64,000 bases of DNA from CAWIJJ01 sp963836425 (GTDB lineage: Bacteria; Acidobacteriota; Terriglobia; Bryobacterales; Bryobacteraceae), in assembly GCA_963836425.1 (NCBI GenBank), contig CAWIJJ010000016.1, positions 620,001 to 684,000 on the forward strand. The letters run 5' to 3'. The notes below the pieces were generated by a model. That model was not told the DNA's origin. It made no database searches and worked only from the letters and a program-made list of their open reading frames with translations. The position numbers were made by a program, and so were the translations under genes. Positions 25,441 through 34,340 of this stretch are shown in pieces (the stretch's first letter is position 1; the number at the start of each line of letters is the position of its first letter).

Positions 25441-26652
25441 TCACACTAGCTTGCGAAGCACCAGCACCGCGTTCAATCCGCCGAACGCGAAGGAATTCGA
25501 CATCGCGTACTCTACCTCCGCCGCGCGGGCGACGTTCGGCACAATGTCCAGATCGCACTCCGGATCGGGCGTCGTGAAATTGGCGGTGGGCGGCAGGATG
25601 CCGTCGCGCAAGGCCAGGGCGGCGGCCGCGCATTCAAGCGCCGCGGCGGCCCCCAGCGCATGGCCGTGCATCGACTTGGTGGAGCTCACCGCCACGCGGT
25701 CGGCGTGCGGTCCCAGCACGCTTCGGATCGCGGCTGTCTCGGTCGGGTCATTGGCCGGCGTAGCCGTGCCGTGGGCGTTGATGTACCCTAGCTGTTCGGC
25801 GCCGATTCCCGCGTCTCGCAGCGCCGCGCGCATGGCCCGAGCCGCGCCTTCCGCCGAGGGCTGGGTAATGTGGCACGCATCCGACCCCATGCCGAAACCC
25901 ACAATCTCGGCATGCACGTGCGCCCCGCGCGCCAGCGCAGCCTCGAGAGGCTCCAGCACCAGCATCGCCGAACCCTCGCCGAGAATCATCCCGCGGCGGT
26001 CCTTCGAAAAGGGGCGGCAGGTGTCGGGCGACACTACCCGCATGGCTTCCCACGCTTTCAGGATGCCGAAGCTGAAGGGCGCCTCGCTGCCGCCCGTCAC
26101 GGCCAGGTCGGTCATTCCCGACCGCACCATCCAGAACGCCTGTCCGATAGCATGAGCAGCCGAGGAGCACGCCGTCGATATGGTGAAACTGGGCCCGGTG
26201 ATTCCGAACTCGATCGAGATGTGGCTTGCCCCCGCATTAGCCATCGTCTTCGGAATCGTCAACGGGTGCACGCGGTTTGTCTCGCGCTTGTAGACATCGT
26301 AGAAGCCCGTATCTTCAGTCCCCTGCCCGCCCACACAGCTTCCCGTGATGATCGCGGCCGTTTCCTTCAGGCCTGGAGTCCACTCCACCGCCGCGTCCTC
26401 CACCGCCTCCCGCGCCGCGATTACCGCGAATTGCGCGAAGCGGTCGATGAAGTCCGCGCGCCGGTCGTCGAAATACGGCTGGTGGCTGTAGCCCTTCACT
26501 TCGGCGCCATTTTGAAACCGGACCTGCCGCATATCGGCACATTCCACCGGGCCGATGCCGCACCGTCCCGCGCGCAGCGAAGCGGCAAACTCGGAGATGT
26601 TCCGCCCCAGCGCGCAAATCACGCCCATTCCTGTGATTGCAACCCGACGCAT
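25441..26652 (-). CDS. 3-oxoacyl-ACP synthase II (FabF-type ketosynthase)
   Basis: 403 residues. The thiolase-fold active site is complete: C162 in STACSSA, H294 in NAHGTATPAND and H331 in KSMHGHALGA. It elongates acyl-ACP with malonyl-ACP. The ATG is 1 nt after the ACP gene's stop, indicating translational coupling. The pair sits downstream of a polysaccharide deacetylase, so a dedicated acyl chain for a specialised lipid or envelope product is possible. It could also be a general fabF, but the usual fabG/fabD genes are not adjacent. Confidence 0.92.
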   Translation of the reverse strand: MRRVAITGMGVICALGRNISEFAASLRAGRCGIGPVECADMRQVRFQNGAEVKGYSHQPYFDDRRADFIDRFAQFAVIAAREAVEDAAVEWTPGLKETAAIITGSCVGGQGTEDTGFYDVYKRETNRVHPLTIPKTMANAGASHISIEFGITGPSFTISTACSSAAHAIGQAFWMVRSGMTDLAVTGGSEAPFSFGILKAWEAMRVVSPDTCRPFSKDRRGMILGEGSAMLVLEPLEAALARGAHVHAEIVGFGMGSDACHITQPSAEGAARAMRAALRDAGIGAEQLGYINAHGTATPANDPTETAAIRSVLGPHADRVAVSSTKSMHGHALGAAAALECAAAALALRDGILPPTANFTTPDPECDLDIVPNVARAAEVEYAMSNSFAFGGLNAVLVLRKLV

Positions 26653-26653
26653 C

Positions 26654-26917
26654 CTACTGCCCGGCCGCCGAATCCTGCTTCGCGGACACCAGTTTTTCCA
26701 CGCCTTGCGCCATCTGGCGGACCGTGCGCACCTGCCGCACCTCCTCGTCGGGAATGCTGATGTCGAATTCGTTCTCGAGCGCGAACAGGATTTCGACCGC
26801 GTCCATCGAGTCGATGTTCAACTGCTGGAAGTCGCTCTCGATGGTCACCGTTTCCGGCGGGATTCGCTTGGAGGTGGCGATTACCTTCAGAACCCGTTGC
26901 GTGATTTCGTCGGACAT
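26654..26917 (-). CDS. Acyl carrier protein
   Basis: 87 residues. The phosphopantetheine site is S37 in NIDSMDAVEIL, on helix II of a typical four-helix ACP with acidic helices. The C-terminal extension SAKQDSAAGQ is a little longer than that of E. coli AcpP. It carries acyl intermediates for the adjacent KAS II. Its ATG lies 31 bp inside the 3' end of the deacetylase gene, which couples their translation. Confidence 0.9.
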   Translation of the reverse strand: MSDEITQRVLKVIATSKRIPPETVTIESDFQQLNIDSMDAVEILFALENEFDISIPDEEVRQVRTVRQMAQGVEKLVSAKQDSAAGQ

Positions 26918-27612
26918 AGAAGTCGGCTAACCGTTTCGAAGTTGTATCCCCGGTCCAGCAACATCGGAACCAGGCGGCGGACGGCCTCCGCGGTCACACC
27001 AATATCCGGCTTCGCGCGAAGCTCACGTCCATCGTGTAGGCACAGGATAGCGCCATTCGACGCTCTACGCGCAAGTCGCGCTATAACGTCCTGCGTCTTC
27101 CGACTCCAATCATATCCGATTGCGGTCCACATCACCCCGGTGACTCCCGTATGAAGCTGTGCCTGTCTCAGCCCGAACCAGCGCACTCCGAAGGGTGCGC
27201 GGAACCAGGCGGGCCGCGCCCCCGTGTGCCGTTCGATGGCTTCCTGCGCCCGCCGCAGCTCGGATTCGAGGAATCCGGCCGGCCGGAACGCGAACAGCGG
27301 GTGCGTGAAGCTGTGGTTGCCGATTTCGTGGCCTTCGTCGCGCACCGCCCGCGCCACCTCGGGGAGCCGCACGACGTTTGCCCCCACCTGAAAGAAGGTC
27401 GCAGGCACGCCGTAAGCCCGCAGGATCTCCAAAATCTGCGGCGTGCCCTCGCTCGGGCCGTCGTCGAACGTCAGCGCCAGCGCGCGGCGGTCCCTGGGAC
27501 CGCGCCAGTACGAAGGAGCGAAAACCGAGGACGACCGGCCGCGCACCGCCCATGCCATCAATCCGGCCGCGCCCGCCACTGCGCCCGAAACCGCCGCCAC
27601 CATCAGCTTCAT
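26887..27612 (-). CDS. Polysaccharide deacetylase (NodB domain), membrane-anchored
   Basis: 241 residues. An N-terminal hydrophobic helix (3-24) acts as signal anchor. NodB motifs are in order: TFDDGP (48-53, catalytic and metal Asp), GNHSFTHP with metal His H100 and H104, RAPFGVRW, and LCLHDG near the end. It removes N-acetyl or other acyl groups from envelope polysaccharide. It heads an operon with ACP and KAS II genes. That grouping suggests a glycolipid or modified envelope sugar. The ATG overlaps the -35 of the divergent uvrC promoter. Confidence 0.88.
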   Translation of the reverse strand: MKLMVAAVSGAVAGAAGLMAWAVRGRSSSVFAPSYWRGPRDRRALALTFDDGPSEGTPQILEILRAYGVPATFFQVGANVVRLPEVARAVRDEGHEIGNHSFTHPLFAFRPAGFLESELRRAQEAIERHTGARPAWFRAPFGVRWFGLRQAQLHTGVTGVMWTAIGYDWSRKTQDVIARLARRASNGAILCLHDGRELRAKPDIGVTAEAVRRLVPMLLDRGYNFETVSRLLCPTKSRNGF

Positions 27613-27640
27613 TGTAGGGCACGGCCCCCGCCGATATAAT
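27612..27640 (+). promoter_or_regulatory. Sigma-70 promoter of uvrC
   Basis: TTGTAG (27612-27617), a 17-bp spacer and TATAAT (27635-27640). The -10 is a perfect consensus and the -35 is weak. Transcription would start near 27647, 14 nt before the ATG. Confidence 0.55.
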
Positions 27641-27660
27641 GGGAACAGTCCCCTTCCCAA

Positions 27661-29466
27661 ATGGAACTCCGAGAGAAAGCAGCGCAACTCCCCCTGTCGC
27701 CCGGAGTGTACCTCTACAAGGACGCCGCCGGCCGCGTCATTTACGTCGGGAAGGCCAAGATTCTGCGCCACCGCGTCCGCAGCTATTTCCTCGAAGAGCG
27801 CCTCGCCGATGCCAAGACCGGCACTCTCATTTCCGAAGCCCGCGATGTGGATTACATCCTGGTGGACAACGAAAAAGAGGCGCTGGCGCTCGAGAACAAC
27901 CTCATCAAGCAATACAAGCCGCGATTTAATATCCTGCTCCGCGACGACAAGACCTACCCCTACATCAAGCTAACCGCTGAAAAATATCCGCGCGTCTACG
28001 TCACCCGCCGCCTCAAGAAGGACGGCTCCACCTACTTCGGCCCGTATTTCCCTGGCAACCTCGCCCACCGCCTGGTGCATTTTATTCACCGCCACTTCCA
28101 GGTGCCCTCCTGCAAGGTGGATCTGACCCGCTTTCATCCTAAACCCTGCCTCCAGTACCACATCCATCGCTGTCTCGGCCCCTGCGTCCTCAACCTGACG
28201 AGCGACGAAGCCTACGCCGCCGCCGTCCGCGACGTCCGCCTGTTCCTCGAGGGCCGCCACTCCGACCTCGCCCGCGAACTGCGCCACCGCATGGCCGGCG
28301 CTTCCGAATCGATGCGCTTCGAGGAGGCCGCCTCCCTCCGCGACCTCGTCTCCACCGTCGAGGAGATGGAGGAACGCCAGAAGATGGCCGCGGCCAAGGG
28401 GGACGACGTAGATATCTTCGCCTGTTACGCCGAACCTCCCCTGGTTGCCCTCAACCTGTTTCACCTGCGCAACGGCCAGATCGTGGACCGGCGGGAATTC
28501 TTTTGGGAGGACCAGGCCGAGTTCGACGAGCCTCAGTTCTTCTCCTCCGTTCTGCTGCAAATCTACATGGACCAGCAGTACGTCCCCGGCGAGATACACG
28601 TGCCTGCCGATTTCGAGGACCGCGAGGTGCTCGAAGAGCTGCTTTCGGAAAAACGCAACCGCCGCGTCGAGATCCGAACGCCGCAGCGCGGCCAGAAGAA
28701 GGCTCTCCTCGGCCTGGTGCAGACCAATGCGCGCCACAGCTTCGACGCCCGGTTCCGCGTCCTCAAGCCGTCTTCCAAAGCCATCCAGGCGGCGCTCCAG
28801 GACAGCCTCAACCTCCCCGCCGCGCCCTCGCGCATCGAGTGCTTCGACATCTCCCACATCCAGGGCACCGATAAGGTGGCCAGCATGGTGGTCTGGGAGG
28901 ACGGCCGGATGAAGAAGAGCGACTATCGCAAATTCATCATCCGCACCGTGGAAGGCAACGACGATTTCGCCAGCATGCGCGAGGTGGTCGGGCGCCGCTA
29001 CGCGAGACTTCAGGAAGAAGGCCGCCCCCTGCCCGGCCTGGTTCTGATCGATGGAGGGCTCGGCCAGTTGCACGCCGCCGCCGGAGCCCTCGAAAGCATC
29101 GGCATCATCGACCAGCCTCTTGCCTCCATTGCCAAGCGCGAAGAGATCATCTACGTCTATGGCCAGGAGGACGAGCCCGTCGCCCTCGACCGCTTCTCCC
29201 CCATCCTGCACCTGGTCCAGTCCATCCGCGACGAGGCCCACCGCTTCGCCGTCACCTTCCACCGCTCGCGGCGCAACGCCCGCCAGCTTACTTCCGAACT
29301 GGACGCGATTGAAGGCGTCGGGAAGAAGACCGTCCTCAAGCTGCTCAAGGAATTCGGCAGCTCGGAGCTTGTGCGCGCCGCCTCCGAGGACCAGTTAGCC
29401 GCCGTGGTTGGCCGCGCGGCCGCACGTCGCGTCAGGGCCCACTACGCAGCCCCCGTACAGGGCTAG
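27661..29466 (+). CDS. uvrC: Excinuclease ABC subunit C
   Basis: 601 residues, normal for UvrC. The GIY-YIG nuclease domain is at 14-95 (PGVYLYKDAAGRVIYVGKA). A Cys-rich region (CKVDLTRFHPKPCLQYHIHRCLGPC) may hold a metal. The UVR motif is near 205-240, and the RNase H-like C-terminal nuclease has ECFDISHIQGT and VLIDGGLGQL. Tandem HhH motifs lie at the end (LDAIEGVGKKTVLKLLKEFG). It makes both incisions in nucleotide excision repair with UvrA and UvrB. A short leader separates it from its promoter. The last 4 bp overlap the convergent NTPase gene. Confidence 0.96.
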   Translation: MELREKAAQLPLSPGVYLYKDAAGRVIYVGKAKILRHRVRSYFLEERLADAKTGTLISEARDVDYILVDNEKEALALENNLIKQYKPRFNILLRDDKTYPYIKLTAEKYPRVYVTRRLKKDGSTYFGPYFPGNLAHRLVHFIHRHFQVPSCKVDLTRFHPKPCLQYHIHRCLGPCVLNLTSDEAYAAAVRDVRLFLEGRHSDLARELRHRMAGASESMRFEEAASLRDLVSTVEEMEERQKMAAAKGDDVDIFACYAEPPLVALNLFHLRNGQIVDRREFFWEDQAEFDEPQFFSSVLLQIYMDQQYVPGEIHVPADFEDREVLEELLSEKRNRRVEIRTPQRGQKKALLGLVQTNARHSFDARFRVLKPSSKAIQAALQDSLNLPAAPSRIECFDISHIQGTDKVASMVVWEDGRMKKSDYRKFIIRTVEGNDDFASMREVVGRRYARLQEEGRPLPGLVLIDGGLGQLHAAAGALESIGIIDQPLASIAKREEIIYVYGQEDEPVALDRFSPILHLVQSIRDEAHRFAVTFHRSRRNARQLTSELDAIEGVGKKTVLKLLKEFGSSELVRAASEDQLAAVVGRAAARRVRAHYAAPVQG

Positions 29467-30008
29467 ACCGCGTCCGAGATCGCCGCCTTAATCGTGTCCA
29501 CCCGTTCCAGCACGCTACCAGGCTTGACGTAGACCAGCTCAAAGCCGAAGTCCCGGTACGTTTTCTCGTGAATTTTCTCGAAACGCAGCGTTTCCTCCAG
29601 GCTGATGCGCCGCGCTTCGGTAGGCGTGACGAAGCCGGGATTGCGAATGAAGAAGACTCGGCTCTGATAGATTGCCTCCCTCCTGACCCGGTCCAGTTCG
29701 CCGGCGAGCAAAGGCGAAACAGGGTACCCGAGGTAGGCTGCCAGCGCCGCCGTACACACGGCGCAACGGTCGTGAAACTGGACCTGGTCCGGTTGATAGG
29801 ACGCTCGAAGCTGGCGGTCCCTTTGCAGATTGACTATGGCGTCGATGAACGAAGGATCAGTCCACGGTTGAGTCGTTCCTCTGGCCTGCGCGGCGGCGAT
29901 GACATCGGTGGCGGCCTCTTCCACGACGCTGAATCCGTCAAGTTCCAACTGGCGGATAATCATTGTCTTTCCCGCGCCCGGCGCGCCGGTGATGATGAAC
30001 CTTTTCAT
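29463..30008 (-). CDS. Small P-loop NTPase (AAA_28-like)
   Basis: 181 residues from the ATG at 30008; a GTG at 30026 is also possible. The Walker A motif is GAPGAGKT (8-15). Further motifs are FHDRCAVCTAALAAYLG and SRVFFIRNPGFVTPTEARRI, which fit the AAA_28 group of nucleotide-binding proteins of unknown function. It may be a kinase-like enzyme for a small molecule. It follows the AlkA-type glycosylase gene with a 21-bp gap on the same strand, so they may be co-transcribed. Confidence 0.75.
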   Translation of the reverse strand: MKRFIITGAPGAGKTMIIRQLELDGFSVVEEAATDVIAAAQARGTTQPWTDPSFIDAIVNLQRDRQLRASYQPDQVQFHDRCAVCTAALAAYLGYPVSPLLAGELDRVRREAIYQSRVFFIRNPGFVTPTEARRISLEETLRFEKIHEKTYRDFGFELVYVKPGSVLERVDTIKAAISDAV

Positions 30009-30029
30009 ACCGAGCGAGATCCGCACACC

Positions 30030-30632
30030 CTACAGGTTGGCGTCGCTTTCGAGGCTCCGCCACAAATACCAGCTCGCCACCGAACAATAGGGGCGCCAGC
30101 GCTCCGCCAGTCGCTCCATCTCGGCCGGCGTCGGCAGGCCCTCCATTCCGTACGCTTTCCGGATGGCGTTGCGGATACCGAGATCTCCGGTGGGCAGCAC
30201 GTCGGCGCGCCGCAGGGCGAAAATCAGGAACATGTGCGCGGTCCAGACGCCGATGCCTTTCACCTGTGTCAGCCGCGCGATCACTTCCTCGTCCGGCAGG
30301 TCCGGCAGGTCCTCGAAAATCACCACCCCATCGCGAGTGTGACGTGCCAGGTCGCGGATGTAGGCGATCTTCTGGGTGGAAAGCCCCGCGGCGCGCATCC
30401 GCGCCGGCCTGAGCTTCAGGATGCTCTCCGAAGTGATCCGGCCCCCGGCCGCCTTCACCAGCCGGGCAAAGATAACGCTCGCCACCCGTCCACTCAACTG
30501 CTGAAATACTATAGACTTAACCAGGGTTTCCAGGTCCGGAGAGCGAAACTGAATGCCGTAATCCCCGACCCTCTGGATGATCTCCCCGAGGGTGGGGTCG
30601 GCGGTCCTGAGGTGGACAATGGCTTCTTTCAT
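30030..30632 (-). CDS. DNA-3-methyladenine glycosylase II (AlkA-type, HhH-GPD)
   Basis: 200 residues, the short form that lacks the AlkA N-terminal domain. VFQQLSGRVA (42-51) starts the HhH-GPD fold. The HhH hairpin is VKGIGVWTAHMFL (124-136) and the catalytic Asp is D150 in LPTGDLGIR. It excises alkylated purines in base-excision repair. uvrC, about 600 bp away on the other strand, also serves repair, but I see no shared promoter. Confidence 0.9.
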   Translation of the reverse strand: MKEAIVHLRTADPTLGEIIQRVGDYGIQFRSPDLETLVKSIVFQQLSGRVASVIFARLVKAAGGRITSESILKLRPARMRAAGLSTQKIAYIRDLARHTRDGVVIFEDLPDLPDEEVIARLTQVKGIGVWTAHMFLIFALRRADVLPTGDLGIRNAIRKAYGMEGLPTPAEMERLAERWRPYCSVASWYLWRSLESDANL

Positions 30633-30678
30633 GCTGAAACAATCCCGCCGGGGCGCGCGTCACCCATATTGTACCGGG

Positions 30679-31656
30679 ATGAGAAAACTCCTTCTTTTTG
30701 CCATTGGCGCCAGCCTCCTGGCGCAACAGCCCGTTCCCAAGCAACCTGCCCAGAAACAGACCGACCAGGACATGCCCGCCCCCATCAAGGTGGATGTGGA
30801 CGTGGTCAGCGTGCTCACGTCGGTCCGCGATAAACGCGGCGGGCTCGTCTCCAACCTCGAAAAGAGCGACTTCACGATTTTTGAGGACGGGAAGCAGCAG
30901 ACTATCAAGTATTTCAGCCGCGAGACGGACCTGCCCCTCACCATCGGCCTGCTCATCGACGTGAGCGGCAGCCAGCGCAACCTCATCGAAACCGAACGCA
31001 GCGCCGCGTCGCAATTCTTCTCCCAGGTGCTCCGGCAAAAGGATCTGGCGTTCCTGATCAGCTTCGGCGAGGAGGCCGAGCTCCTACAGGACTCCACCGC
31101 CAGCCCCCGGCTGCTGACGGACGGCCTGGCCGATCTGCGCCCCAGCTCCGGCGTGCAGGGCCTGCACCCCGGTCCCGTTCCCACCGCCGGACCCACCCGC
31201 GGCACCGTGCTTTATGACGCGATCTACCTGGCGGCCAACGACAAGTTAAAGACCGAGGTCGGCCGCAAGGTGCTGGTCGTGATTTCCGACGGCGTTGACA
31301 TGGGCAGCCGCCTGTCCCTGAATCAGGCGATCGAGGCCGCGCAGAAAGCCGACGCGGTGATCTACGGCATCGAGTATTACGACCCATCCGCCTATGGCAT
31401 GTTTGGCGGCGGTGGCGGCGGGACCCTGAAGAAACTGGCGGAGGAGACCGGCGGCCATGCCTTCCGCGTGGACCGCAAGAATACCCTCCCGTCCATCTTC
31501 AAGGAAATTCAGGACGAGATGCGCAGCCAGTATGCCATCGGCTACACTCCCACCAACGAGGTGAAAGATGGCGGCTACCGCAAGGTAGAAGTCAAGCTCT
31601 CCAGCAAGGATATGAAAGCCCAGGCCCGCAAAGGCTATTACGCCCTGGCCAGGTAA
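30679..31656 (+). CDS. Secreted VWFA-domain protein with intact MIDAS
   Basis: 325 residues with a signal peptide (1-16, ending LLAQ). The N-terminal module has VRDKRGGLVSNLEKSDFTIFEDG, as in the two paralogues upstream. The VWFA domain has a complete metal site: DVSGS at 94-98, a Thr in the PTRGTVLYDAIY segment and D in VISDGVD. A glycine run (FGGGGGGTL) lies near 245-255, and the C-terminal segment reads YAIGYTPTNE. This is the compact member of the family. It stands alone, and its role is unknown. Confidence 0.85.
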   Translation: MRKLLLFAIGASLLAQQPVPKQPAQKQTDQDMPAPIKVDVDVVSVLTSVRDKRGGLVSNLEKSDFTIFEDGKQQTIKYFSRETDLPLTIGLLIDVSGSQRNLIETERSAASQFFSQVLRQKDLAFLISFGEEAELLQDSTASPRLLTDGLADLRPSSGVQGLHPGPVPTAGPTRGTVLYDAIYLAANDKLKTEVGRKVLVVISDGVDMGSRLSLNQAIEAAQKADAVIYGIEYYDPSAYGMFGGGGGGTLKKLAEETGGHAFRVDRKNTLPSIFKEIQDEMRSQYAIGYTPTNEVKDGGYRKVEVKLSSKDMKAQARKGYYALAR

Positions 31657-31659
31657 GGA

Positions 31660-32118
31660 TCAACGCGCGGGCGCAGCGGGGAGCATGTTGCGGATGGCGG
31701 CGATGCGCCATCCCTCGCCCGTGCGGGTGACGATCAGGCTGGCCCACATGTGCCGGTCCGGAGTGCCCCCGCTGCCCGCAATCTCGTAGCGGCCGTCCGC
31801 GATTGCGACGTCCGCAGTAAGAAATCGGACCGACTCCACGGTGATCGTCCTTTTTCCGCTGGAAGCCTGCGAGCTGGCCATCGCACCTTTGACCAGGTTC
31901 TCCCTGCCTTTCCGCCATTCGCCCGAGGAAACAAGCTGGTCGGCGTCCGCCGTGAACAGGGCCGCCACCGCCTTCTCGTCGCGCTGTTCGCGCGCCGCCA
32001 CATAGCGCGCCACCAGGCTCCGGATCGCAGTGTCATCGGCCGCGCGGCCGCGTTGGCCGAGGGCGGCGGGGATCAGGGCATTCGAAACGAGGAAAAGGGA
32101 CACGATGAAGGCGCGCAT
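31660..32118 (-). CDS. SnoaL/NTF2-like secreted protein (SgcJ/EcaC family)
   Basis: 152 residues with a signal peptide (1-21). The mature part is a cone-shaped NTF2-like fold: the start helix with IRSLVARYVAAREQRD and AVAALFTADADQ, then four strands including TVESVRFLTADVAIADGRYEI. Such domains in the SgcJ/EcaC family bind small molecules or act as accessory folds. No catalytic residues can be named. The gene converges on the VWFA gene with 3 bp between stop codons. Confidence 0.8.
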   Translation of the reverse strand: MRAFIVSLFLVSNALIPAALGQRGRAADDTAIRSLVARYVAAREQRDEKAVAALFTADADQLVSSGEWRKGRENLVKGAMASSQASSGKRTITVESVRFLTADVAIADGRYEIAGSGGTPDRHMWASLIVTRTGEGWRIAAIRNMLPAAPAR

Positions 32119-32176
32119 GGTTCACCTCGCAGGCAGTATACCGGATGTACCCGGCATGGGTGCTAAACTCGGTGCA

Positions 32177-33385
32177 ATGGGAGGCAGTCTGTTTCCGATG
32201 TACGGCGAGAACACCGTCCTTGCGGGCGGCCCCGCTCCGCGCATCGGGTCCGTGCTGATCAAGCCCGCATCCGCGGTCTGCAATCTGGACTGCGAATACT
32301 GCTTCTATCTCGACCGCGCGGCCGACCCCTACCAGGACATGCCGGCCCGCACCATGAGCGACGAGACCCTGGAGCGGCTGGTCGAGAGCTATCTGTTCTA
32401 CTCGCATCCCACCAGCATCTTCGCCTTCCAGGGCGGAGAGCCCACGCTCGCCGGCCTGCGCTTTTTCGAAAAAGTAGTCGAATATCAGCAGCGGTACGGG
32501 CGCAACGGGCAGTCCGTCTCGAACGCGCTGCAAACCAATGCCATGCTGCTGGACGCCTCCTGGTGCAGCCTGTTTCGCGAATTTCACTGGCTGCTCGGCG
32601 TTTCGATCGACGGCCCTGAGGAACTGCACGACCGGTATCGCTTCAACAAGGCCGGCCACGGCACGTGGAAACGCGTGGTGCAGAGTATCGAGCTGCTGCA
32701 AAAGGAGAACGTCGATTTCAATGTTCTGTGCGTGCTGAGTCAGGCGAACGTGGAGCAGCCGCGCGAAATCTATCGCTTCTTCAAAAGCCTCGGCGTGCAG
32801 CACATGCAGTTCATTCCGCTGGCCGAATTCGACGCCGAAGGCAAGCCGCTGCCCTTCACCGTGACGCCCGAACAGTACGGCCGCTTTCTGGTCGAACTCT
32901 TCGATGTCTGGTGGCCGGAGCGCCGCAACGTGCGCATCCGATTTTTCGACAATGTGGCCGAGGCCCTGGCCGGACAGGCGCCCGGCTGCTGCGAGATGCT
33001 CGACAGTTGCGACAGCTACGTCGTGGTGGAGTACAACGGCGACGTTTTTCCGTGCGACTTCTTCGTTGAGCGCGACTGGAAGCTCGGCAACGTGAATGCC
33101 GACTCGTGGAGCGAGATCGCGCGCCGCTCCCGGCGCTACGGTTTCGCCGCCAAGAAAGCGATCCCGCACGAAGAGTGCCTGGTCTGCGATTACGCCGCAA
33201 TCTGCCACGGCGGATGCCCCAAGCTGCGGCACGCGCAAAATAAGCGCTTCGAAGATCTCGACTATTTCTGCGCTTCCTACAAGATGATTTTCAAGCGCGC
33301 GACCGATCCGCTGAGAAAAGAAGTGGCCCGGCTTTTCGGTCATCCGTCAGCCGGACGCCTGGCGCGTCCCATCGCCTTGCCGTAA
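32177..33385 (+). CDS. Anaerobic sulfatase-maturating enzyme (radical SAM, SPASM)
   Basis: 402 residues from the ATG at 32177; an ATG at 32198 is in frame. CNLDCEYC (C35, C39, C42) binds the radical-SAM [4Fe-4S]. FAFQGGEPTLAG, QTNAMLLD and GVSIDGPEELHD are the core motifs. The C-terminal SPASM region has Cys residues in CCEMLDSCDSY, VFPCDFF, CLVCDYAAICHGGCP and CASY for two auxiliary clusters. Members convert Cys or Ser of sulfatases to formylglycine. A Cys-type sulfatase lies 3 kb downstream and is the likely client. The 3' end overlaps the convergent SDR gene by 46 bp. Confidence 0.93.
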   Translation: MGGSLFPMYGENTVLAGGPAPRIGSVLIKPASAVCNLDCEYCFYLDRAADPYQDMPARTMSDETLERLVESYLFYSHPTSIFAFQGGEPTLAGLRFFEKVVEYQQRYGRNGQSVSNALQTNAMLLDASWCSLFREFHWLLGVSIDGPEELHDRYRFNKAGHGTWKRVVQSIELLQKENVDFNVLCVLSQANVEQPREIYRFFKSLGVQHMQFIPLAEFDAEGKPLPFTVTPEQYGRFLVELFDVWWPERRNVRIRFFDNVAEALAGQAPGCCEMLDSCDSYVVVEYNGDVFPCDFFVERDWKLGNVNADSWSEIARRSRRYGFAAKKAIPHEECLVCDYAAICHGGCPKLRHAQNKRFEDLDYFCASYKMIFKRATDPLRKEVARLFGHPSAGRLARPIALP

Positions 33386-34140
33386 CGCAGCGCCACCAGC
33401 ATACGGAGCCTGTGCGGCATCCACTGTTCCACCTTCACGATCGCTTTGTAAAACGCGCCCGGCACCACGAATATCTTGCCCCGGCGCAGTCCCGCGAGCG
33501 AAGCGTCCACCACCTCTTCCGCGCTCATCCACAGCGCTCCGGGTATGGACTCGCGCTTCATGTCCATCACCTCGTGAAATTCCGTAATGGTGAAGCCCGG
33601 GCACAGCGCCTGGACCCTGACCGGTGAGCCGGCGCTCCGCAGGTCCACCGCCAGTCCCTCCGTGAACGCATTCATCCACGCTTTCGTGGCGCAGTAGCTG
33701 GTGTTTCCCGGACTGATGCCATATGCCGCCACCGAGGACACGTTAATCACCGCCCCTTTACCGCGGGCCACCATGCCGCGAAGCGCTGCGTGCGAGAGCC
33801 GCACGGTAGCGAGGACGTGCAGCCGGTGCATTTGATCCTGGCCTTCGATAGCGGCGTCGAAGAAGCGGCGTTTCGTGCCGAAGCCCGCATTGTTAATCAG
33901 CATCTCGAGCCGCCCTTCAGCCTCGATCCGCTCCTCCACCCGGCGCATCCCGTCGTCGGAGGCCAGATCCGCCGCCAGCACTTCCGCGCCGTTCAGTTCC
34001 GCCGCCAGTTTGTCGAGCCGGTCGCGCCGCCGTGCCACCAGGATCAGCCCGAAACCATCGCGTGCCAGCCGCCTCGCGAAGGCCGCTCCTATTCCGGCGG
34101 AGGCTCCCGTAACCAGCGCTATGGGTTTGGAATCGTTCAT
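33340..34140 (-). CDS. Short-chain dehydrogenase/reductase
   Basis: 266 residues with GGAGA upstream of the ATG. TGASAGIGAAFARRLA (10-25) is the cofactor site. A later NNAG, VINVSSVAAYG with catalytic Ser, and SYCATKAWM with Tyr and Lys (YxxxK) give the full active site. ALCPGFTITEF follows. The classical SDR subfamily uses NAD(P); the substrate is unknown. The C-terminal segment is basic and may be membrane-associated (HRLRMLVALRYGKAMGRAR). Confidence 0.9.
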   Translation of the reverse strand: MNDSKPIALVTGASAGIGAAFARRLARDGFGLILVARRRDRLDKLAAELNGAEVLAADLASDDGMRRVEERIEAEGRLEMLINNAGFGTKRRFFDAAIEGQDQMHRLHVLATVRLSHAALRGMVARGKGAVINVSSVAAYGISPGNTSYCATKAWMNAFTEGLAVDLRSAGSPVRVQALCPGFTITEFHEVMDMKRESIPGALWMSAEEVVDASLAGLRRGKIFVVPGAFYKAIVKVEQWMPHRLRMLVALRYGKAMGRARRPADG

Positions 34141-34340
34141 AACGGTCTCCAGTGTACCCTCCGTTCGTCTCGAAGGCGTGACACGGTGTCCCACAAGCGA
34201 ACAAAATCGCGTCCCGGGGGTTCGAAAGAACAGGGGTTTTTGTGGCACCCCGGGTGCGCGGCTTCCGGCCATGAATTCGATGCTGAAATCCTGGCTGGTC
34301 CTGACTGCCTCGGCGGCGATGTACGCGGCCGGCTCCGTCC

